Notes: generated by a model from the sequence alone, not told the origin. Shown: positions 27,017-35,828, numbered from the stretch's first letter. The stretch: DNA of 64,000 bases from CAVQTK01 sp963716455 (GCA_963716455.1 CAVQTK010000018.1:62001-126000), one strand, 5' to 3'. Numbers and translations: made by a program.

Positions 27017-27391
27017 ATGTCAATGCAACAAATTATTTTAGTTATTCTTATTATTGTTTTTATTTTGCTTGTTTTTGGAATTATATTTTACCGTAGAAAA
27101 AGAGCACGTACTAATCAAACTGGAATACCTAGTAACCAAGATTTAAGCCACAAGCAAATTTATGTAGGCAATCTTTCATATCAAATAACTGAGCAAGAAC
27201 TTAAAGAATATTTTAATCAATTTGGTACTATTAGCCAAGTCAGAGTGGTTAAAAACCGTAGCTCAGGACGCTCAAAAGGATTTGGGTTTGTTACTTTTAT
27301 AAATGCAGAGAGCGCCAATAAAGCTTTAGTCACTCATGGACGTCGCTATCAGGGCAGAACAATTGTAGTTCGAATTGCTAAACCCAGATAA
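27017..27391 (+). CDS. Membrane-anchored RNA-recognition-motif (RRM) protein
   Basis: One N-terminal transmembrane helix (residues 5-25, IILVILIIVFILLVFGIIFY) with a positive cluster RRKRAR right after it, then a linker and a single complete RRM domain (about residues 46-124). RNP2 is IYVGNL and RNP1 is KGFGFVTF with both aromatic residues that stack on RNA. The positive-inside rule puts the RRM in the cytoplasm. Bacterial RRM proteins occur in several phyla, but a membrane-tethered one is uncommon; a role in localising RNA near the membrane is speculation. Good Shine-Dalgarno (ACAGGAAAA). Confidence 0.85.
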   Translation: MSMQQIILVILIIVFILLVFGIIFYRRKRARTNQTGIPSNQDLSHKQIYVGNLSYQITEQELKEYFNQFGTISQVRVVKNRSSGRSKGFGFVTFINAESANKALVTHGRRYQGRTIVVRIAKPR

Positions 27392-27398
27392 CTCATGA

Positions 27399-28316
27399 AT
27401 GAAAGCTCTAGATATTCAAAATTTAAAAAAAACATATCCTAATGATGTGGTTGCGTTAAAAGAAGTCAGTTTTAGTGTAAAAGCGGGTGATTTTTTTGCT
27501 TTATTAGGACCTAATGGAGCTGGTAAATCTACTATCATTGGAATTCTTACTTCATTGGTGCGTAAAACAAGTGGTCAGGTAAAAATTTTTGAATACGATG
27601 TTGATAAAGATTTCTCAACAGCGAAATCTTTTATTGGTGTGGTTCCACAAGAATTTAATATGAGCATTTTTGATACTGTAATGAATACAGTTCTTTATCA
27701 AGCTGGTTATTACGGTCTACCTCGCAAAATTGCATTTGAACGTAGTAGTTATTACTTACACAAACTAGCCCTTTGGGAAAAACGTCATGCAGCAATAGTT
27801 TCTCTTTCAGGAGGTATGAAAAGACGACTTATGATTGCACGGGCATTAGTACATCAACCACGAATGTTAATTTTAGATGAACCAACTGCAGGAGTAGACA
27901 TTGAAATCCGTCGTTTTTTATGGCAATTTTTAAGTGAATTGAATAGTCAAGGTATTACTATCATATTGACTACGCATTACCTTGAAGAAGCTGAAAATCT
28001 TTGTCGAAATATTGCTATCATCGATAAGGGAGAAATTATTACCAATACCTCAATGGCAGCTATATTGCGTCAGTTGAATAAAGAACGTTTTATTTTATAT
28101 CTAAAAGAACCCTATAAATCTTTGCCTAATTTGCCTGACTATACTATTTTTTCTCAGGATTCTATGACTCTGGAAGTAGAAGTTCCAGATCAACACGATC
28201 TTAGTTTTTTGTTTGAAAAACTGAAACAACATAGCATTACAGTCGTTAGCATGAGAAATAAGAGTAATCGTTTAGAAGAATTATTTATTAAATTAACCAT
28301 GAAGCAAAATCAATGA
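27399..28316 (+). CDS. yadG: ABC-2 type exporter, ATP-binding subunit (YadG-like)
   Basis: ATPase of an ABC-2 exporter. Walker A GPNGAGKSTIIG near residues 38-49, Q-loop VVPQEFN, signature LSGGMKRRL near 142-150, Walker B MLILDEPTAG near 163-172 and the switch His in TTHYLEEAE. The 305 residues match E. coli YadG (308). It begins eight bases after the RRM gene and overlaps the permease gene by four bases, so all three could be one transcript. Substrate unknown. Confidence 0.93.
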   Translation: MKALDIQNLKKTYPNDVVALKEVSFSVKAGDFFALLGPNGAGKSTIIGILTSLVRKTSGQVKIFEYDVDKDFSTAKSFIGVVPQEFNMSIFDTVMNTVLYQAGYYGLPRKIAFERSSYYLHKLALWEKRHAAIVSLSGGMKRRLMIARALVHQPRMLILDEPTAGVDIEIRRFLWQFLSELNSQGITIILTTHYLEEAENLCRNIAIIDKGEIITNTSMAAILRQLNKERFILYLKEPYKSLPNLPDYTIFSQDSMTLEVEVPDQHDLSFLFEKLKQHSITVVSMRNKSNRLEELFIKLTMKQNQ

Positions 28317-29083
28317 AAACAATGCCACAATGGATTGCTTTTCAAACGATTATTCTTAGAGAAGTCAGAAGATCATTTCGTGTATGGCCGCAAACTTTAT
28401 TACCAGTGATGATAACCAGTATCCTTTATTTTTTCATTTTTGGTCGAATTATTGGCCAGCGGATTGGCAATATGAGTGGTTTTTCATACATTGAATTTAT
28501 TGCCCCTGGCGTAATTATGATGCAAATTATTACTAGCTCCTATACCAGCACAGTAAGCAGCTTTTTTTTGGCAAAATTTCAACGTCAAATTGAGGAAATA
28601 TTGGTTTCCCCAATAAAACATACTACCCTGTTACTGGGTTTTATAATTAGTGGAATTATTCGTGGATTAACAGTTGCTGTAGTAGTAATTATAATAACTC
28701 TTTTATTTACACCTTTAAAGATACACTCTTTTCCTACTATTGCCGGTGTTGTGTTACTGTCTTCATGTTTGTTTTCTTTAGCAGGATTAATTAATGCGAT
28801 TTATGCTAAATCATTTGATGAAATCGCTATTATCCCGACCTTCATATTAAATCCGCTTACTTATCTAGGAGGGGTTTTTTATTCGATCACCTTGTTGCCT
28901 AAGGGATGGCAATACTTTTCTCAACTTAACCCTATTATATACATTATTAATGCATTTCGTTTTGGTTTTTTAGGGATTTCCGAAACCTCCATTACAGTAG
29001 CATTTTTAATGATGAGCGCTTTTATTCTGGTATTATTTTTTTATGCCTATTATTTAATTTCTCATAATAGCCTACGAAGATAA
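28313..29083 (+). CDS. yadH: ABC-2 type exporter, permease subunit (YadH-like)
   Basis: Membrane partner of the preceding ATPase, 256 residues with six predicted transmembrane helices. The family signature is the IPTFILNPLTYLGGVFYSITLLP region near residues 175-198, and SYTSTVSSFFLAKFQRQIEEILVSP near 80-105 is the coupling region. Length equals E. coli YadH (256). The four-base overlap with the ATPase gene indicates translational coupling. Confidence 0.92.
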   Translation: MKTMPQWIAFQTIILREVRRSFRVWPQTLLPVMITSILYFFIFGRIIGQRIGNMSGFSYIEFIAPGVIMMQIITSSYTSTVSSFFLAKFQRQIEEILVSPIKHTTLLLGFIISGIIRGLTVAVVVIIITLLFTPLKIHSFPTIAGVVLLSSCLFSLAGLINAIYAKSFDEIAIIPTFILNPLTYLGGVFYSITLLPKGWQYFSQLNPIIYIINAFRFGFLGISETSITVAFLMMSAFILVLFFYAYYLISHNSLRR

Positions 29084-29127
29084 CAGCTTAACCGTTTTTA
29101 TTGATTTCACGAGAACCGCAAAAAAGT

Positions 29128-29155
29128 TTGCTTTCCAAAAAATACCTACTATAGT
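29128..29155 (+). promoter_or_regulatory. Candidate sigma70-type promoter for 6S RNA
   Basis: TTGCTT (29128-29133) and TATAGT (29150-29155) are 16 bases apart, giving an expected start near 29162, just before the closing stem of the RNA. Confidence 0.5.
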
Positions 29156-29161
29156 TAAAAA

Positions 29162-29310
29162 ACAGAAAGGTCGATATACGAGAGCTAACATTAGAAAGAT
29201 AGGAGTTTCGCTTGCTGATGTGGTGAGCAAGCCTGCCTTGAAGCAGGAAGCCTAAAGCATCACAGCGGTTCACCACCAATAGAATTAAGCTCGCGCGTAT
29301 CGACTTTATT
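29162..29310 (+). ncRNA. ssrS: 6S RNA (regulator of RNA polymerase)
   Basis: 6S RNA mimics an open promoter and binds the sigma70 holoenzyme in stationary phase. The closing stem pairs GTCGATATACGAGAGCT (29170-29186) with AGCTCGCGCGTATCGAC (29288-29304). Between them is an internal bubble and a long terminal hairpin in which GGTGAGC pairs with GTTCACC. The apical part, GGTGAGCA, a small stem (CCTGC-TTGAA-GCAGG), then AAGCCTAAA and TTCACC, follows the E. coli 6S order GGTGAGCA, stem, AAGCCTTAAA, TTCACC. The predicted length of about 149 nt is near that known for Legionella 6S RNA. A T-tract (29305-29315) ends it. ygfA is not downstream. Confidence 0.72.
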
Positions 29311-29330
29311 TTTTTATATTGATTGCTTGG

Positions 29331-29390
29331 ACAAACAAGATGAAAAAGGTTTCCTGCCTCTTGTTCTCTCTTGTTTGTTCAGGTTTTTTA
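29331..29390 (+). terminator. Terminator-like hairpin after 6S RNA
   Basis: ACAAACAAGA (29331-29340) pairs perfectly with TCTTGTTTGT (29369-29378), followed by CAGG and a T-run. The 28-base loop is long; it could be the true end of the transcript or a separate small RNA. Confidence 0.5.
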
Positions 29391-29410
29391 GAAAGTAAAT
29401 ACCTCGTTTG

Positions 29411-29592
29411 AACCTAAATTCTGCAGTTATCACCGTAGCGAGAAGACCTAGTGCGCTGAAGATTGAGGATTTTTTGGGGATTTTTTCCTGAAGCCGTACT
29501 CCCCCGTCCGGTGAAGGAAAAAATTCACAAAAAAGTCTCAAGATTCTGTGCAATAGGTCTTCGCAGTAGGAGGCAACTGCAGAATTTAGGTT
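29411..29592. repeat. Inverted-repeat element with AACCTAAATTCTGCAGTT ends
   Basis: Eighteen-base perfect inverted termini, AACCTAAATTCTGCAGTT at 29411-29428 and its complement at 29575-29592, enclose 146 bases without a gene. The same termini make a tight hairpin at 47446-47503, so this is a dispersed non-autonomous element. The interior contains partial pairing GTAGCGAGAAGACCTA / TAGGTCTTCGCAGTAG next to the ends. Confidence 0.75.
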
Positions 29593-29619
29593 GAAGTACG
29601 GGGTATTTTTTTGTATAAA

Positions 29620-29647
29620 AAACTCAGTCGCAAGCGATCGAGTTTTT
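29620..29647. terminator. Bidirectional intrinsic terminator cassette
   Basis: CTCAGTCGC-AA-GCGATCGAG with an A-run before and a T-run after. Sequence and flanks (TCTCCCCTT downstream) resemble the cassette at 21325-21400, so the two are copies of one repeat. Confidence 0.6.
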
Positions 29648-29779
29648 ATCCCATTATATTTCGCTGTTTCTCCCCTTAGGGGATAGAACTCCCCATCATT
29701 CTTGACTCCGACAAGCTAATTTATTTAACACGGTATATCAGGCATAATCTAAAACTTTTATAATCAAATGGAATCTAAA

Positions 29780-30289
29780 ATGACTATTAATAACTTTAGT
29801 CTTAGTCAGCAATTAGGTATCGCATTAACAGCAAATCGGTTAAAATTAGCCGTAGCTGAATCTTGTACAGGAGGTGGGCTAGCGTATCAATTAACTTCAG
29901 TGATAAATAGCTCCACCTGGTTTGAGCGCGGTTTTATTACTTATAGTAATACTGCAAAAATGGAACTATTGGAAGTGTCTTCGGCAACATTGGAAAAATA
30001 TGGTGCAGTTAGCGCAGAAGTTGCCCTTGAAATGGCAAAAGGAGCGATAAAACATAGTCACGCTGATTTTTCTTTAAGCATCACAGGGATTGCAGGACCT
30101 AACGGTGGCAGTGCGGAAAAACCCGTAGGGCTAGTATATTTTGCTTTGGCAGATGGGTATGAGACATGTCAAAGTCGAGTGGCGTATTTTACCAGTGGCC
30201 GCAAACAGATTCGTGAAAACGCAATTAATTTTGCGCTTCACTGGTTATTGCACTATGTTAATGAGTTACCTCATTTAACTGAAATGTAA
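29780..30289 (+). CDS. pncC: Nicotinamide-nucleotide amidase (CinA C-terminal domain)
   Basis: Deamidates NMN to nicotinate mononucleotide, recycling the product of NAD-dependent DNA ligase. It is the stand-alone CinA C-terminal domain with VAESCTGGGLAYQLT near residues 24-38, the WFERGFITYSNTAKMELL segment and SITGIAGPNGGSAEKPVGLVYFA near 105-127. The ATG at 29780 is preferred because GGAA lies six bases before it; ATG 29768 would add four residues. It sits directly before recA, as in many gammaproteobacteria. Confidence 0.93.
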   Translation: MTINNFSLSQQLGIALTANRLKLAVAESCTGGGLAYQLTSVINSSTWFERGFITYSNTAKMELLEVSSATLEKYGAVSAEVALEMAKGAIKHSHADFSLSITGIAGPNGGSAEKPVGLVYFALADGYETCQSRVAYFTSGRKQIRENAINFALHWLLHYVNELPHLTEM

Positions 30290-30342
30290 ATAACAGCAAA
30301 TTTTGATGAATTCTTAATGTATCCTAGAAATTGGAGAATAAT

Positions 30343-31383
30343 ATGAGTGAGATAGTGGTCAACAGTGAAAAACAAAAAGCTCTTGGTGCAGCTTTGGCGC
30401 AAATTGAGCGACAATTTGGTAAAGGATCAGTCATGCGTTTGGGAGATACGGATATTACGCGTGATATCGAAGTGATTTCCAGTGGTTCTTTAAGTTTAGA
30501 CCTTGCCTTAGGCGTGGGAGGCTTACCCAGAGGGCGAGTAGTAGAAATTTATGGTCCAGAATCTTCGGGTAAAACTACATTAACTTTGGAGACTATTGCT
30601 TGTTGTCAACGCATGGGGGGAACAGCCGCTTTTGTGGATGCTGAACATGCTCTAGATCCGCTTTATGCAGAAAAAATTGGAGTGAATGTTTCTGAATTAC
30701 TAATTTCTCAACCAGATACAGGTGAACAAGGCCTAGAAATTACGGATATGCTCGTTCGTTCTGGAGCCGTTGATATGGTGGTTGTAGATTCTGTGGCTGC
30801 CCTTACTCCCAAAGCAGAAATTGAAGGCGAAATGGGTGATTCTCACATGGGCTTGCAAGCACGATTAATGTCACAAGCACTACGTAAGCTAACCGCAAAT
30901 ATTAAAAAATCAAACACCTTAGTCATTTTTATCAATCAAATTCGAATGAAGATTGGAGTCATGTTTGGTAGTCCAGAAACTACCACGGGAGGTAATGCAC
31001 TAAAATTTTATGCTTCAGTACGTCTAGATATTCGCCGCACGGGATCAGTAAAAAAAGGTGAAGAGATATTGGGAAGCGAAACACGTGTCAAGGTAGTCAA
31101 AAATAAAGTTTCTCCTCCATTTAAACAAGCTGCATTTGATATTCTTTATGGAGAAGGAATTTCCCGAGAAGGTGAATTAATTGATTTAGGAGTGGAGACG
31201 GGTTTAGTTGAAAAATCTGGCGCATGGTATAGCTATCAAGGAATTCGTATTGGCCAGGGTAAAGACAATGTTCGTCAATATTTTAAGGAGCATAACGAAG
31301 TTGCAAAAAAGCTTGAAGAGGCTTTACGTGAAACATTACTTGCTAAAAAAATTGAACGCAAAGAGGAAGTGATTGAAAGTTAG
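30343..31383 (+). CDS. recA: Recombinase RecA
   Basis: Strand-exchange protein for homologous recombination and SOS signalling, 346 residues and intact. Walker A is GPESSGKTTLT near residues 66-76, Walker B MVVVDSVAAL near 140-149, the loop region GLQARLMSQALRKLT and INQIRMKIGVMFGSPETTTGG near 192-212. The ATG at 30343 follows GGAGAA; an upstream in-frame TTG is part of that ribosome binding site. No CTG-N10-CAG LexA box is visible in the 54 bases upstream, consistent with Legionella, which lacks LexA. recX is missing downstream. Confidence 0.98.
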   Translation: MSEIVVNSEKQKALGAALAQIERQFGKGSVMRLGDTDITRDIEVISSGSLSLDLALGVGGLPRGRVVEIYGPESSGKTTLTLETIACCQRMGGTAAFVDAEHALDPLYAEKIGVNVSELLISQPDTGEQGLEITDMLVRSGAVDMVVVDSVAALTPKAEIEGEMGDSHMGLQARLMSQALRKLTANIKKSNTLVIFINQIRMKIGVMFGSPETTTGGNALKFYASVRLDIRRTGSVKKGEEILGSETRVKVVKNKVSPPFKQAAFDILYGEGISREGELIDLGVETGLVEKSGAWYSYQGIRIGQGKDNVRQYFKEHNEVAKKLEEALRETLLAKKIERKEEVIES

Positions 31384-31405
31384 AATTAGTTTAGGCATCA
31401 ATTCT

Positions 31406-31567
31406 AGGGTCTGTTGACAATTGTCATTGCGAGCGTTAGCGAAGCAATCTAGTTCGTACTTTGGACAATGCTCTGTACTGGATTGCTTCACTTGCGTTCG
31501 CAATGACCGTATTTTAGTGAAAAAACTAGTTTTGATATGAGTAATTAATGAATTGTCAACAGACCCT
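31406..31567. mobile_element. MITE-like element between recA and alaS
   Basis: A 162-base non-coding element with perfect 17-base terminal inverted repeats: AGGGTCTGTTGACAATT at 31406-31422 and its complement at 31551-31567. Inside are a second pair of imperfect arms built on GTCATTGCGAGCG...GAAGCAATC and GATTGCTTCACTTGCG...CAATGAC, so the whole can fold into one long hairpin. ATCAATT lies just outside the left end and AATTGAT just outside the right; AATT may be a target duplication. It carries no transposase and occupies the usual recX position. Confidence 0.8.
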
Positions 31568-31608
31568 AATTGATAGCCATCAAAATAATGCTAAGCGAGA
31601 AGATACCT

Positions 31609-34227
31609 ATGAAATTTATGACTAGTCAAGAACTACGACAAGCATTTTTAGCATATTTTAAGTCTTTAAAGCATGAAATTGTTCCAAGCAGCTCTCTCGT
31701 CCCTAGTAACGACCCTACACTACTATTTACAAACGCAGGGATGGTCCAATTTAAAGATACATTCTTAGGAATTGAGCAAAGACCCTATCTTCGTGCTGCC
31801 AGTGTTCAACGTTGTGTCCGAGCAGGAGGCAAGCATAATGATTTGGAAAATGTAGGACATACAAAACGACATCATACCTTTTTTGAGATGGTAGGCAATT
31901 TTAGTTTTGGAGATTATTTCAAAGACGATGCCATTCAATTTGCTTGGAACTTTTTAACTCAAAAACTGAAAATTCCGGTAGAACGACTTTGGATAACGGT
32001 ATTTGCAGAGGATCATGAAAGTGAAGAAATTTGGCTAAATAAAATAAAAATAAATCCACAACGTTTTACTCGTTGTGGAGAAAAAGATAATTTTTGGTCA
32101 ATGGGTGATATTGGACCCTGTGGTCCCTGTACAGAAATTTTTTATGATCATGGACCTAGTATTGCTGGCGGACCTCCAGGTAGCCCTGATCACGAAGGTG
32201 ATCGCTACGTTGAAGTATGGAATTTGGTATTTATGCAATATGATCGAAATTTATCTGGTCAACTACAGCCATTACCAAAGCCTTGTGTCGATACAGGTAT
32301 GGGATTAGAACGTATTGCTGCTGTTATGCAAGGCGTTCATGACAATTATGCAATCGATACCTTTAAATATTTATTAACAGCCTTAGCTCAACTTACAGGC
32401 TATCAAGATTTTCAATCCCCTTCGATGCGGGTTATTGTTGATCATATTCGTTCCACCGCCTTTTTAATTGCAGATGGAGTAGTGCCCTCTAATGAAGGCA
32501 GAGGTTATGTATTAAGACGTATTATCAGGCGTGCCGTCCGACATGGCTATAAACTAGGACAACAACAGCCATTTTTTTACCAATTAGTTCCTGCCTTGAC
32601 CGAGGTTATGGGAGAAGCATATCCTGAATTAATAGTAGCGCGTCCTTTGGTAGAGCAAGTGCTTCAGCAAGAAGAAGAACAATTTTCACATACTTTAGAA
32701 AATGGATTAAAAGTTTTTGATGAATTCGTGGCAAAGATAAAAGGAACAGATAATCAAATTCCAGGTTTAGCTGTTTTCCAACTCTATGATACTTATGGAT
32801 TTCCTTTTGATTTAACTGCAGATCTGGCTAGGGAAAGAGGATTAAGTGTCGATTATGTAGGTTTTGAAGAAGCAATGGAACGCCAACGTCAACAATCACA
32901 ACAGGCACATCAATTTAAGCTACAACAGTTACATCAGCTGCATATACTAGGAGAAACCCTATTTACCGGTTATGAAAACCTTACTGATGAGGGCAAAGTC
33001 ACCACATTATTGTACGATAGTAAGCCCATAAACATTTTAGAAGAAGGCCAACGGGGGATTGTGGTTTTAGATCGTACTCCTTTTTACGCTGAATCTGGGG
33101 GACAAGTGGGCGATACTGGATACCTGCATTTTTCAAATGGATGTTTTCGCGTAGAAGACACTCAAAAGCATGGCCAGTCTTATTTGCATTATGGTTACGT
33201 GATTGCAGGGAAGCTGCAAGTCAACAATGTAGTGCATGCCCTAGTAGATTCTACCAGACATGATATTGTACTAAATCATTCAGCTACTCATCTCTTACAC
33301 GAAGCATTACGACGCATTTTAGGTGAGCATGTAGTTCAAAAAGGTTCATTTGTAGGAGCAGATCGGTTGCGATTTGATTTTTCTCATTCTAAGCAGTTGA
33401 CTCAACCCCAATTGCAAGCGGTGGAACATCTTGTTAATCAACAAATTCGTGCCAATCATTTATCGGCAGTCCAAGTAAACTCTATAGAAGACGCCAAGCA
33501 AAAAGGAGCTCTAGCCTTATTTGGCGAAAAATATGGGGCAAAGGTAAGAATAGTTTCCATGGGAGATTTTTCTTTAGAAATTTGTGGTGGCACTCACGTT
33601 AATTCAACTGGTGAAATTGGTATTTTCAAAATTATCAGCCAAAGCCCTTGCGCAGCAGGCGTCCGCCGCATCGAAGCTTTGACTGGACAAAAGGCTTTAG
33701 AATGGATTGACGGAATTGAAGGTCAATTACAAGAAGTAAGTAACATACTAAAAGTAGATAGAACTAAGATAACTGGAAAAATAGAGCAGATTTTAAATGA
33801 CCAACGTCAATTAAATAAAGAAATCATGTACTTAAAGCAAAAATTTGCGCTTCAACAAAGTCAAGCACTTCTTGAACAAGTAGTAAAGATCAATGAGGGG
33901 ATTTCGGTACTTGCCGCAGAAATAGTTGCCGTAGATCAGGAAACCTTACGAAAAACCCTAGATCAACTAAAAAAGCAGTTAGGAGCAGCAGCCATTGTCT
34001 TAGCTACTGTGAAAGACGATAAAGTTCAACTAGTGACTGGAGTAACCAAGGAGTTTTTACCCTATTTCAATGCAAGTGAATTGCTAAATCAAGTTGCTTT
34101 TCAAATAAATGGACGTGGTGGTGGAAGACCGGATTTAGCTCAAGGAGGTGGTGAAAATTCACCCGCTTTAACAGTTGCTCTCGCCTCGGTACCTGCATGG
34201 GTAAAATCTAAATTCAGGAAAATATAA
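31609..34227 (+). CDS. alaS: Alanine--tRNA ligase
   Basis: Charges tRNA-Ala, 872 residues, complete. The class II core is at the N-terminus (RCVRAGGKHNDLENVG, TFFEMVGNFSFGDYF), the editing domain has the zinc histidines in HSATHLLHEALR near residue 562 and CGGTHVNSTGEIG near 660, and the C-terminal domain ends in GGRPDLAQGGG. The ATG at 31609 follows GAGAAG; an upstream in-frame start at 31570 lies next to the MITE and would add 13 residues. It is followed five bases later by lysC. Confidence 0.97.
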   Translation: MKFMTSQELRQAFLAYFKSLKHEIVPSSSLVPSNDPTLLFTNAGMVQFKDTFLGIEQRPYLRAASVQRCVRAGGKHNDLENVGHTKRHHTFFEMVGNFSFGDYFKDDAIQFAWNFLTQKLKIPVERLWITVFAEDHESEEIWLNKIKINPQRFTRCGEKDNFWSMGDIGPCGPCTEIFYDHGPSIAGGPPGSPDHEGDRYVEVWNLVFMQYDRNLSGQLQPLPKPCVDTGMGLERIAAVMQGVHDNYAIDTFKYLLTALAQLTGYQDFQSPSMRVIVDHIRSTAFLIADGVVPSNEGRGYVLRRIIRRAVRHGYKLGQQQPFFYQLVPALTEVMGEAYPELIVARPLVEQVLQQEEEQFSHTLENGLKVFDEFVAKIKGTDNQIPGLAVFQLYDTYGFPFDLTADLARERGLSVDYVGFEEAMERQRQQSQQAHQFKLQQLHQLHILGETLFTGYENLTDEGKVTTLLYDSKPINILEEGQRGIVVLDRTPFYAESGGQVGDTGYLHFSNGCFRVEDTQKHGQSYLHYGYVIAGKLQVNNVVHALVDSTRHDIVLNHSATHLLHEALRRILGEHVVQKGSFVGADRLRFDFSHSKQLTQPQLQAVEHLVNQQIRANHLSAVQVNSIEDAKQKGALALFGEKYGAKVRIVSMGDFSLEICGGTHVNSTGEIGIFKIISQSPCAAGVRRIEALTGQKALEWIDGIEGQLQEVSNILKVDRTKITGKIEQILNDQRQLNKEIMYLKQKFALQQSQALLEQVVKINEGISVLAAEIVAVDQETLRKTLDQLKKQLGAAAIVLATVKDDKVQLVTGVTKEFLPYFNASELLNQVAFQINGRGGGRPDLAQGGGENSPALTVALASVPAWVKSKFRKI

Positions 34228-34232
34228 AAAAC

Positions 34233-35477
34233 ATGGCTTTATTTATTCAAAAATTTGGTGGAACTTCAGTAGGTGATCTTGAATGCATTAAGCGGGTAGC
34301 CAATAAAGTAAAGCAAACTCGTCAAGCGGGGCATGATGTGGTAGTAGTGGTCTCTGCCATGGGTAAAGAAACGGATCACTTGTTGGCGATGGCAAATGCA
34401 ATTTCGCTATCTCCAGACCCTCGTGAATGTGATGCATTATTGTCAACGGGAGAGCAAGTATCCGCTGCTATGATGAGTTTATGTCTAATAAATATGCAAT
34501 GTCCTGCTCGGTCTTATACAGGTACTCAAGCCCATATTTATACAGATCAGAGGCATGGGAAAGCGCGAATTATTGATATTGATGTAGGCTTGTTACGAGC
34601 TGATTTACAGCAAGGAATTGTACCCGTTGTAACTGGCTTCCAAGGGGTAGATAGAGAAGGAAATATTACTACTATAGGCAGGGGAGGGTCGGATACCACA
34701 GCAGTTATGTTAGCAGCTGCATTAAATGCCCATGAATGTCAAATCCATACCGATGTAGATGGTATCTATACCAGCAATCCCAAAATAGTACACGATGCAC
34801 GAAAGCTTAGCCAAATTACTTTTGGTGAAATGCTAGAATTAGCCAGGTTAGGAGCTGAGGTTTTGCAAACCTCGTCAGTTAGGCTTGCAGAGCAACATCG
34901 CGTGCCGTTGCGAGTTTTATCCAGTTTTATAAATGGAGAAGGGACCCTAGTTACATTTGAAGAAAATGAGGTAGTTGAATCCATTGTCTCAGGTATTGCT
35001 TTTGACCGTAATCAAACTAAAATTACTATCCGTGGTTTACCTGATAGCTCCCAGTGGCTAGATAATTGGTTGCAGACCGTTAATAATGCCGCCATTGAAG
35101 TTGATATGCTGGTCAAAAACCCTCCATCTGATCAAAATTTGATCGATTTAAACTTTACCGTTCCTTTTGAAGATCACCCTCAAGCATTATCACTCTCTCG
35201 TCAATTTTTTAAGCTAATGAATAGAGAGTATGAAATTTTGGTAAACGAACGAATCGCTAAATTATCGGTAGTAGGAGTTGGAATGAAAACTCACGCAGGA
35301 GCCGCCTCAAAAATTTTTAATGTATTAGAGGAAGAAGGGATAAAAATTCATTTAATTACTTCTTCGGAGGTGACTATTTCAATTATAATTGATGAGAAAT
35401 ATTTGGAATTAGGAGCTCGCATTCTCCATTCTGCCTTTGAGTTGGGTATAGAAAAAACAATAAGTTACAGTATGTAG
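34233..35477 (+). CDS. lysC: Aspartate kinase
   Basis: First step of the aspartate pathway to lysine, threonine and methionine. The 414 residues contain the kinase motif KFGGTSVGD at residues 7-15, TGFQGVDREGNITTIGRGGSDTTAVMLAAAL near 135-165, then two C-terminal ACT domains (about 270-340 and 345-414) that bind feedback inhibitors. It is a monofunctional enzyme without the homoserine dehydrogenase fusion. Five-base spacing from alaS implies co-transcription. Confidence 0.95.
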   Translation: MALFIQKFGGTSVGDLECIKRVANKVKQTRQAGHDVVVVVSAMGKETDHLLAMANAISLSPDPRECDALLSTGEQVSAAMMSLCLINMQCPARSYTGTQAHIYTDQRHGKARIIDIDVGLLRADLQQGIVPVVTGFQGVDREGNITTIGRGGSDTTAVMLAAALNAHECQIHTDVDGIYTSNPKIVHDARKLSQITFGEMLELARLGAEVLQTSSVRLAEQHRVPLRVLSSFINGEGTLVTFEENEVVESIVSGIAFDRNQTKITIRGLPDSSQWLDNWLQTVNNAAIEVDMLVKNPPSDQNLIDLNFTVPFEDHPQALSLSRQFFKLMNREYEILVNERIAKLSVVGVGMKTHAGAASKIFNVLEEEGIKIHLITSSEVTISIIIDEKYLELGARILHSAFELGIEKTISYSM

Positions 35478-35600
35478 AAAAAAAAATCAGTTAGAGTATA
35501 ACAAATATACTACAATTTATATAGGGAATAGTGTAAACTAGACTTTTATAAATATCAGGAACCCCAAAAAAGTCAGTTAATGGAAAAATAGGAGACGTGT

Positions 35601-35828
35601 ATGTTAATTTTAACCAGACGGATGAGCGAGTCAGTAATCATAGGTGATGAAGTCAAAGTGACGGTATTAGGAATTAAAGGGAATCAGGTGCGCTTAGGAA
35701 TTGATGCGCCTAAAACAGTCTCTGTTCATCGTGAAGAAATATATCAGCGAATTCAACAAGAAAAACACGGCGAGGAAGGGGAATCAAATTTTCCAGAAAT
35801 ACAACAGCCTACAGAAGAAAAAAGTTAA
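35601..35828 (+). CDS. csrA: Carbon storage regulator CsrA
   Basis: Small RNA-binding dimer that represses translation at GGA motifs. The 75 residues begin MLILTRRMSESVIIGDEVKVT and include GNQVRLGIDAPKTVSVHREEIYQRI, with the RNA-contacting Leu4, Arg6 and Arg44 regions conserved. In Legionella, CsrA keeps the replicative phase on and transmissive traits off. The Shine-Dalgarno TAGGAGACG is strong. It follows lysC by 123 bases and precedes two tRNA genes, an order known from Legionella. Confidence 0.97.
   Translation: MLILTRRMSESVIIGDEVKVTVLGIKGNQVRLGIDAPKTVSVHREEIYQRIQQEKHGEEGESNFPEIQQPTEEKS

Larger units (their letters stand above)
29084..29767. other. Non-coding block with 6S RNA, hairpins and an inverted repeat
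   Basis: A 684-base gap between the ABC permease and pncC. It holds the 6S RNA, a terminator-like hairpin (29331-29390), a 182-base inverted-repeat element (29411-29592) and a bidirectional terminator (29620-29647). I see no protein-coding gene in it. Confidence 0.6.

Noticed and set aside
29411..29592. CRISPR array or insertion sequence in the 29 kb gap
   Set aside because: Only two inverted arms, no spaced direct repeats and no transposase frame.
30290..30342. LexA (SOS) box upstream of recA
   Set aside because: No CTG-N10-CAG pattern is present in the leader.
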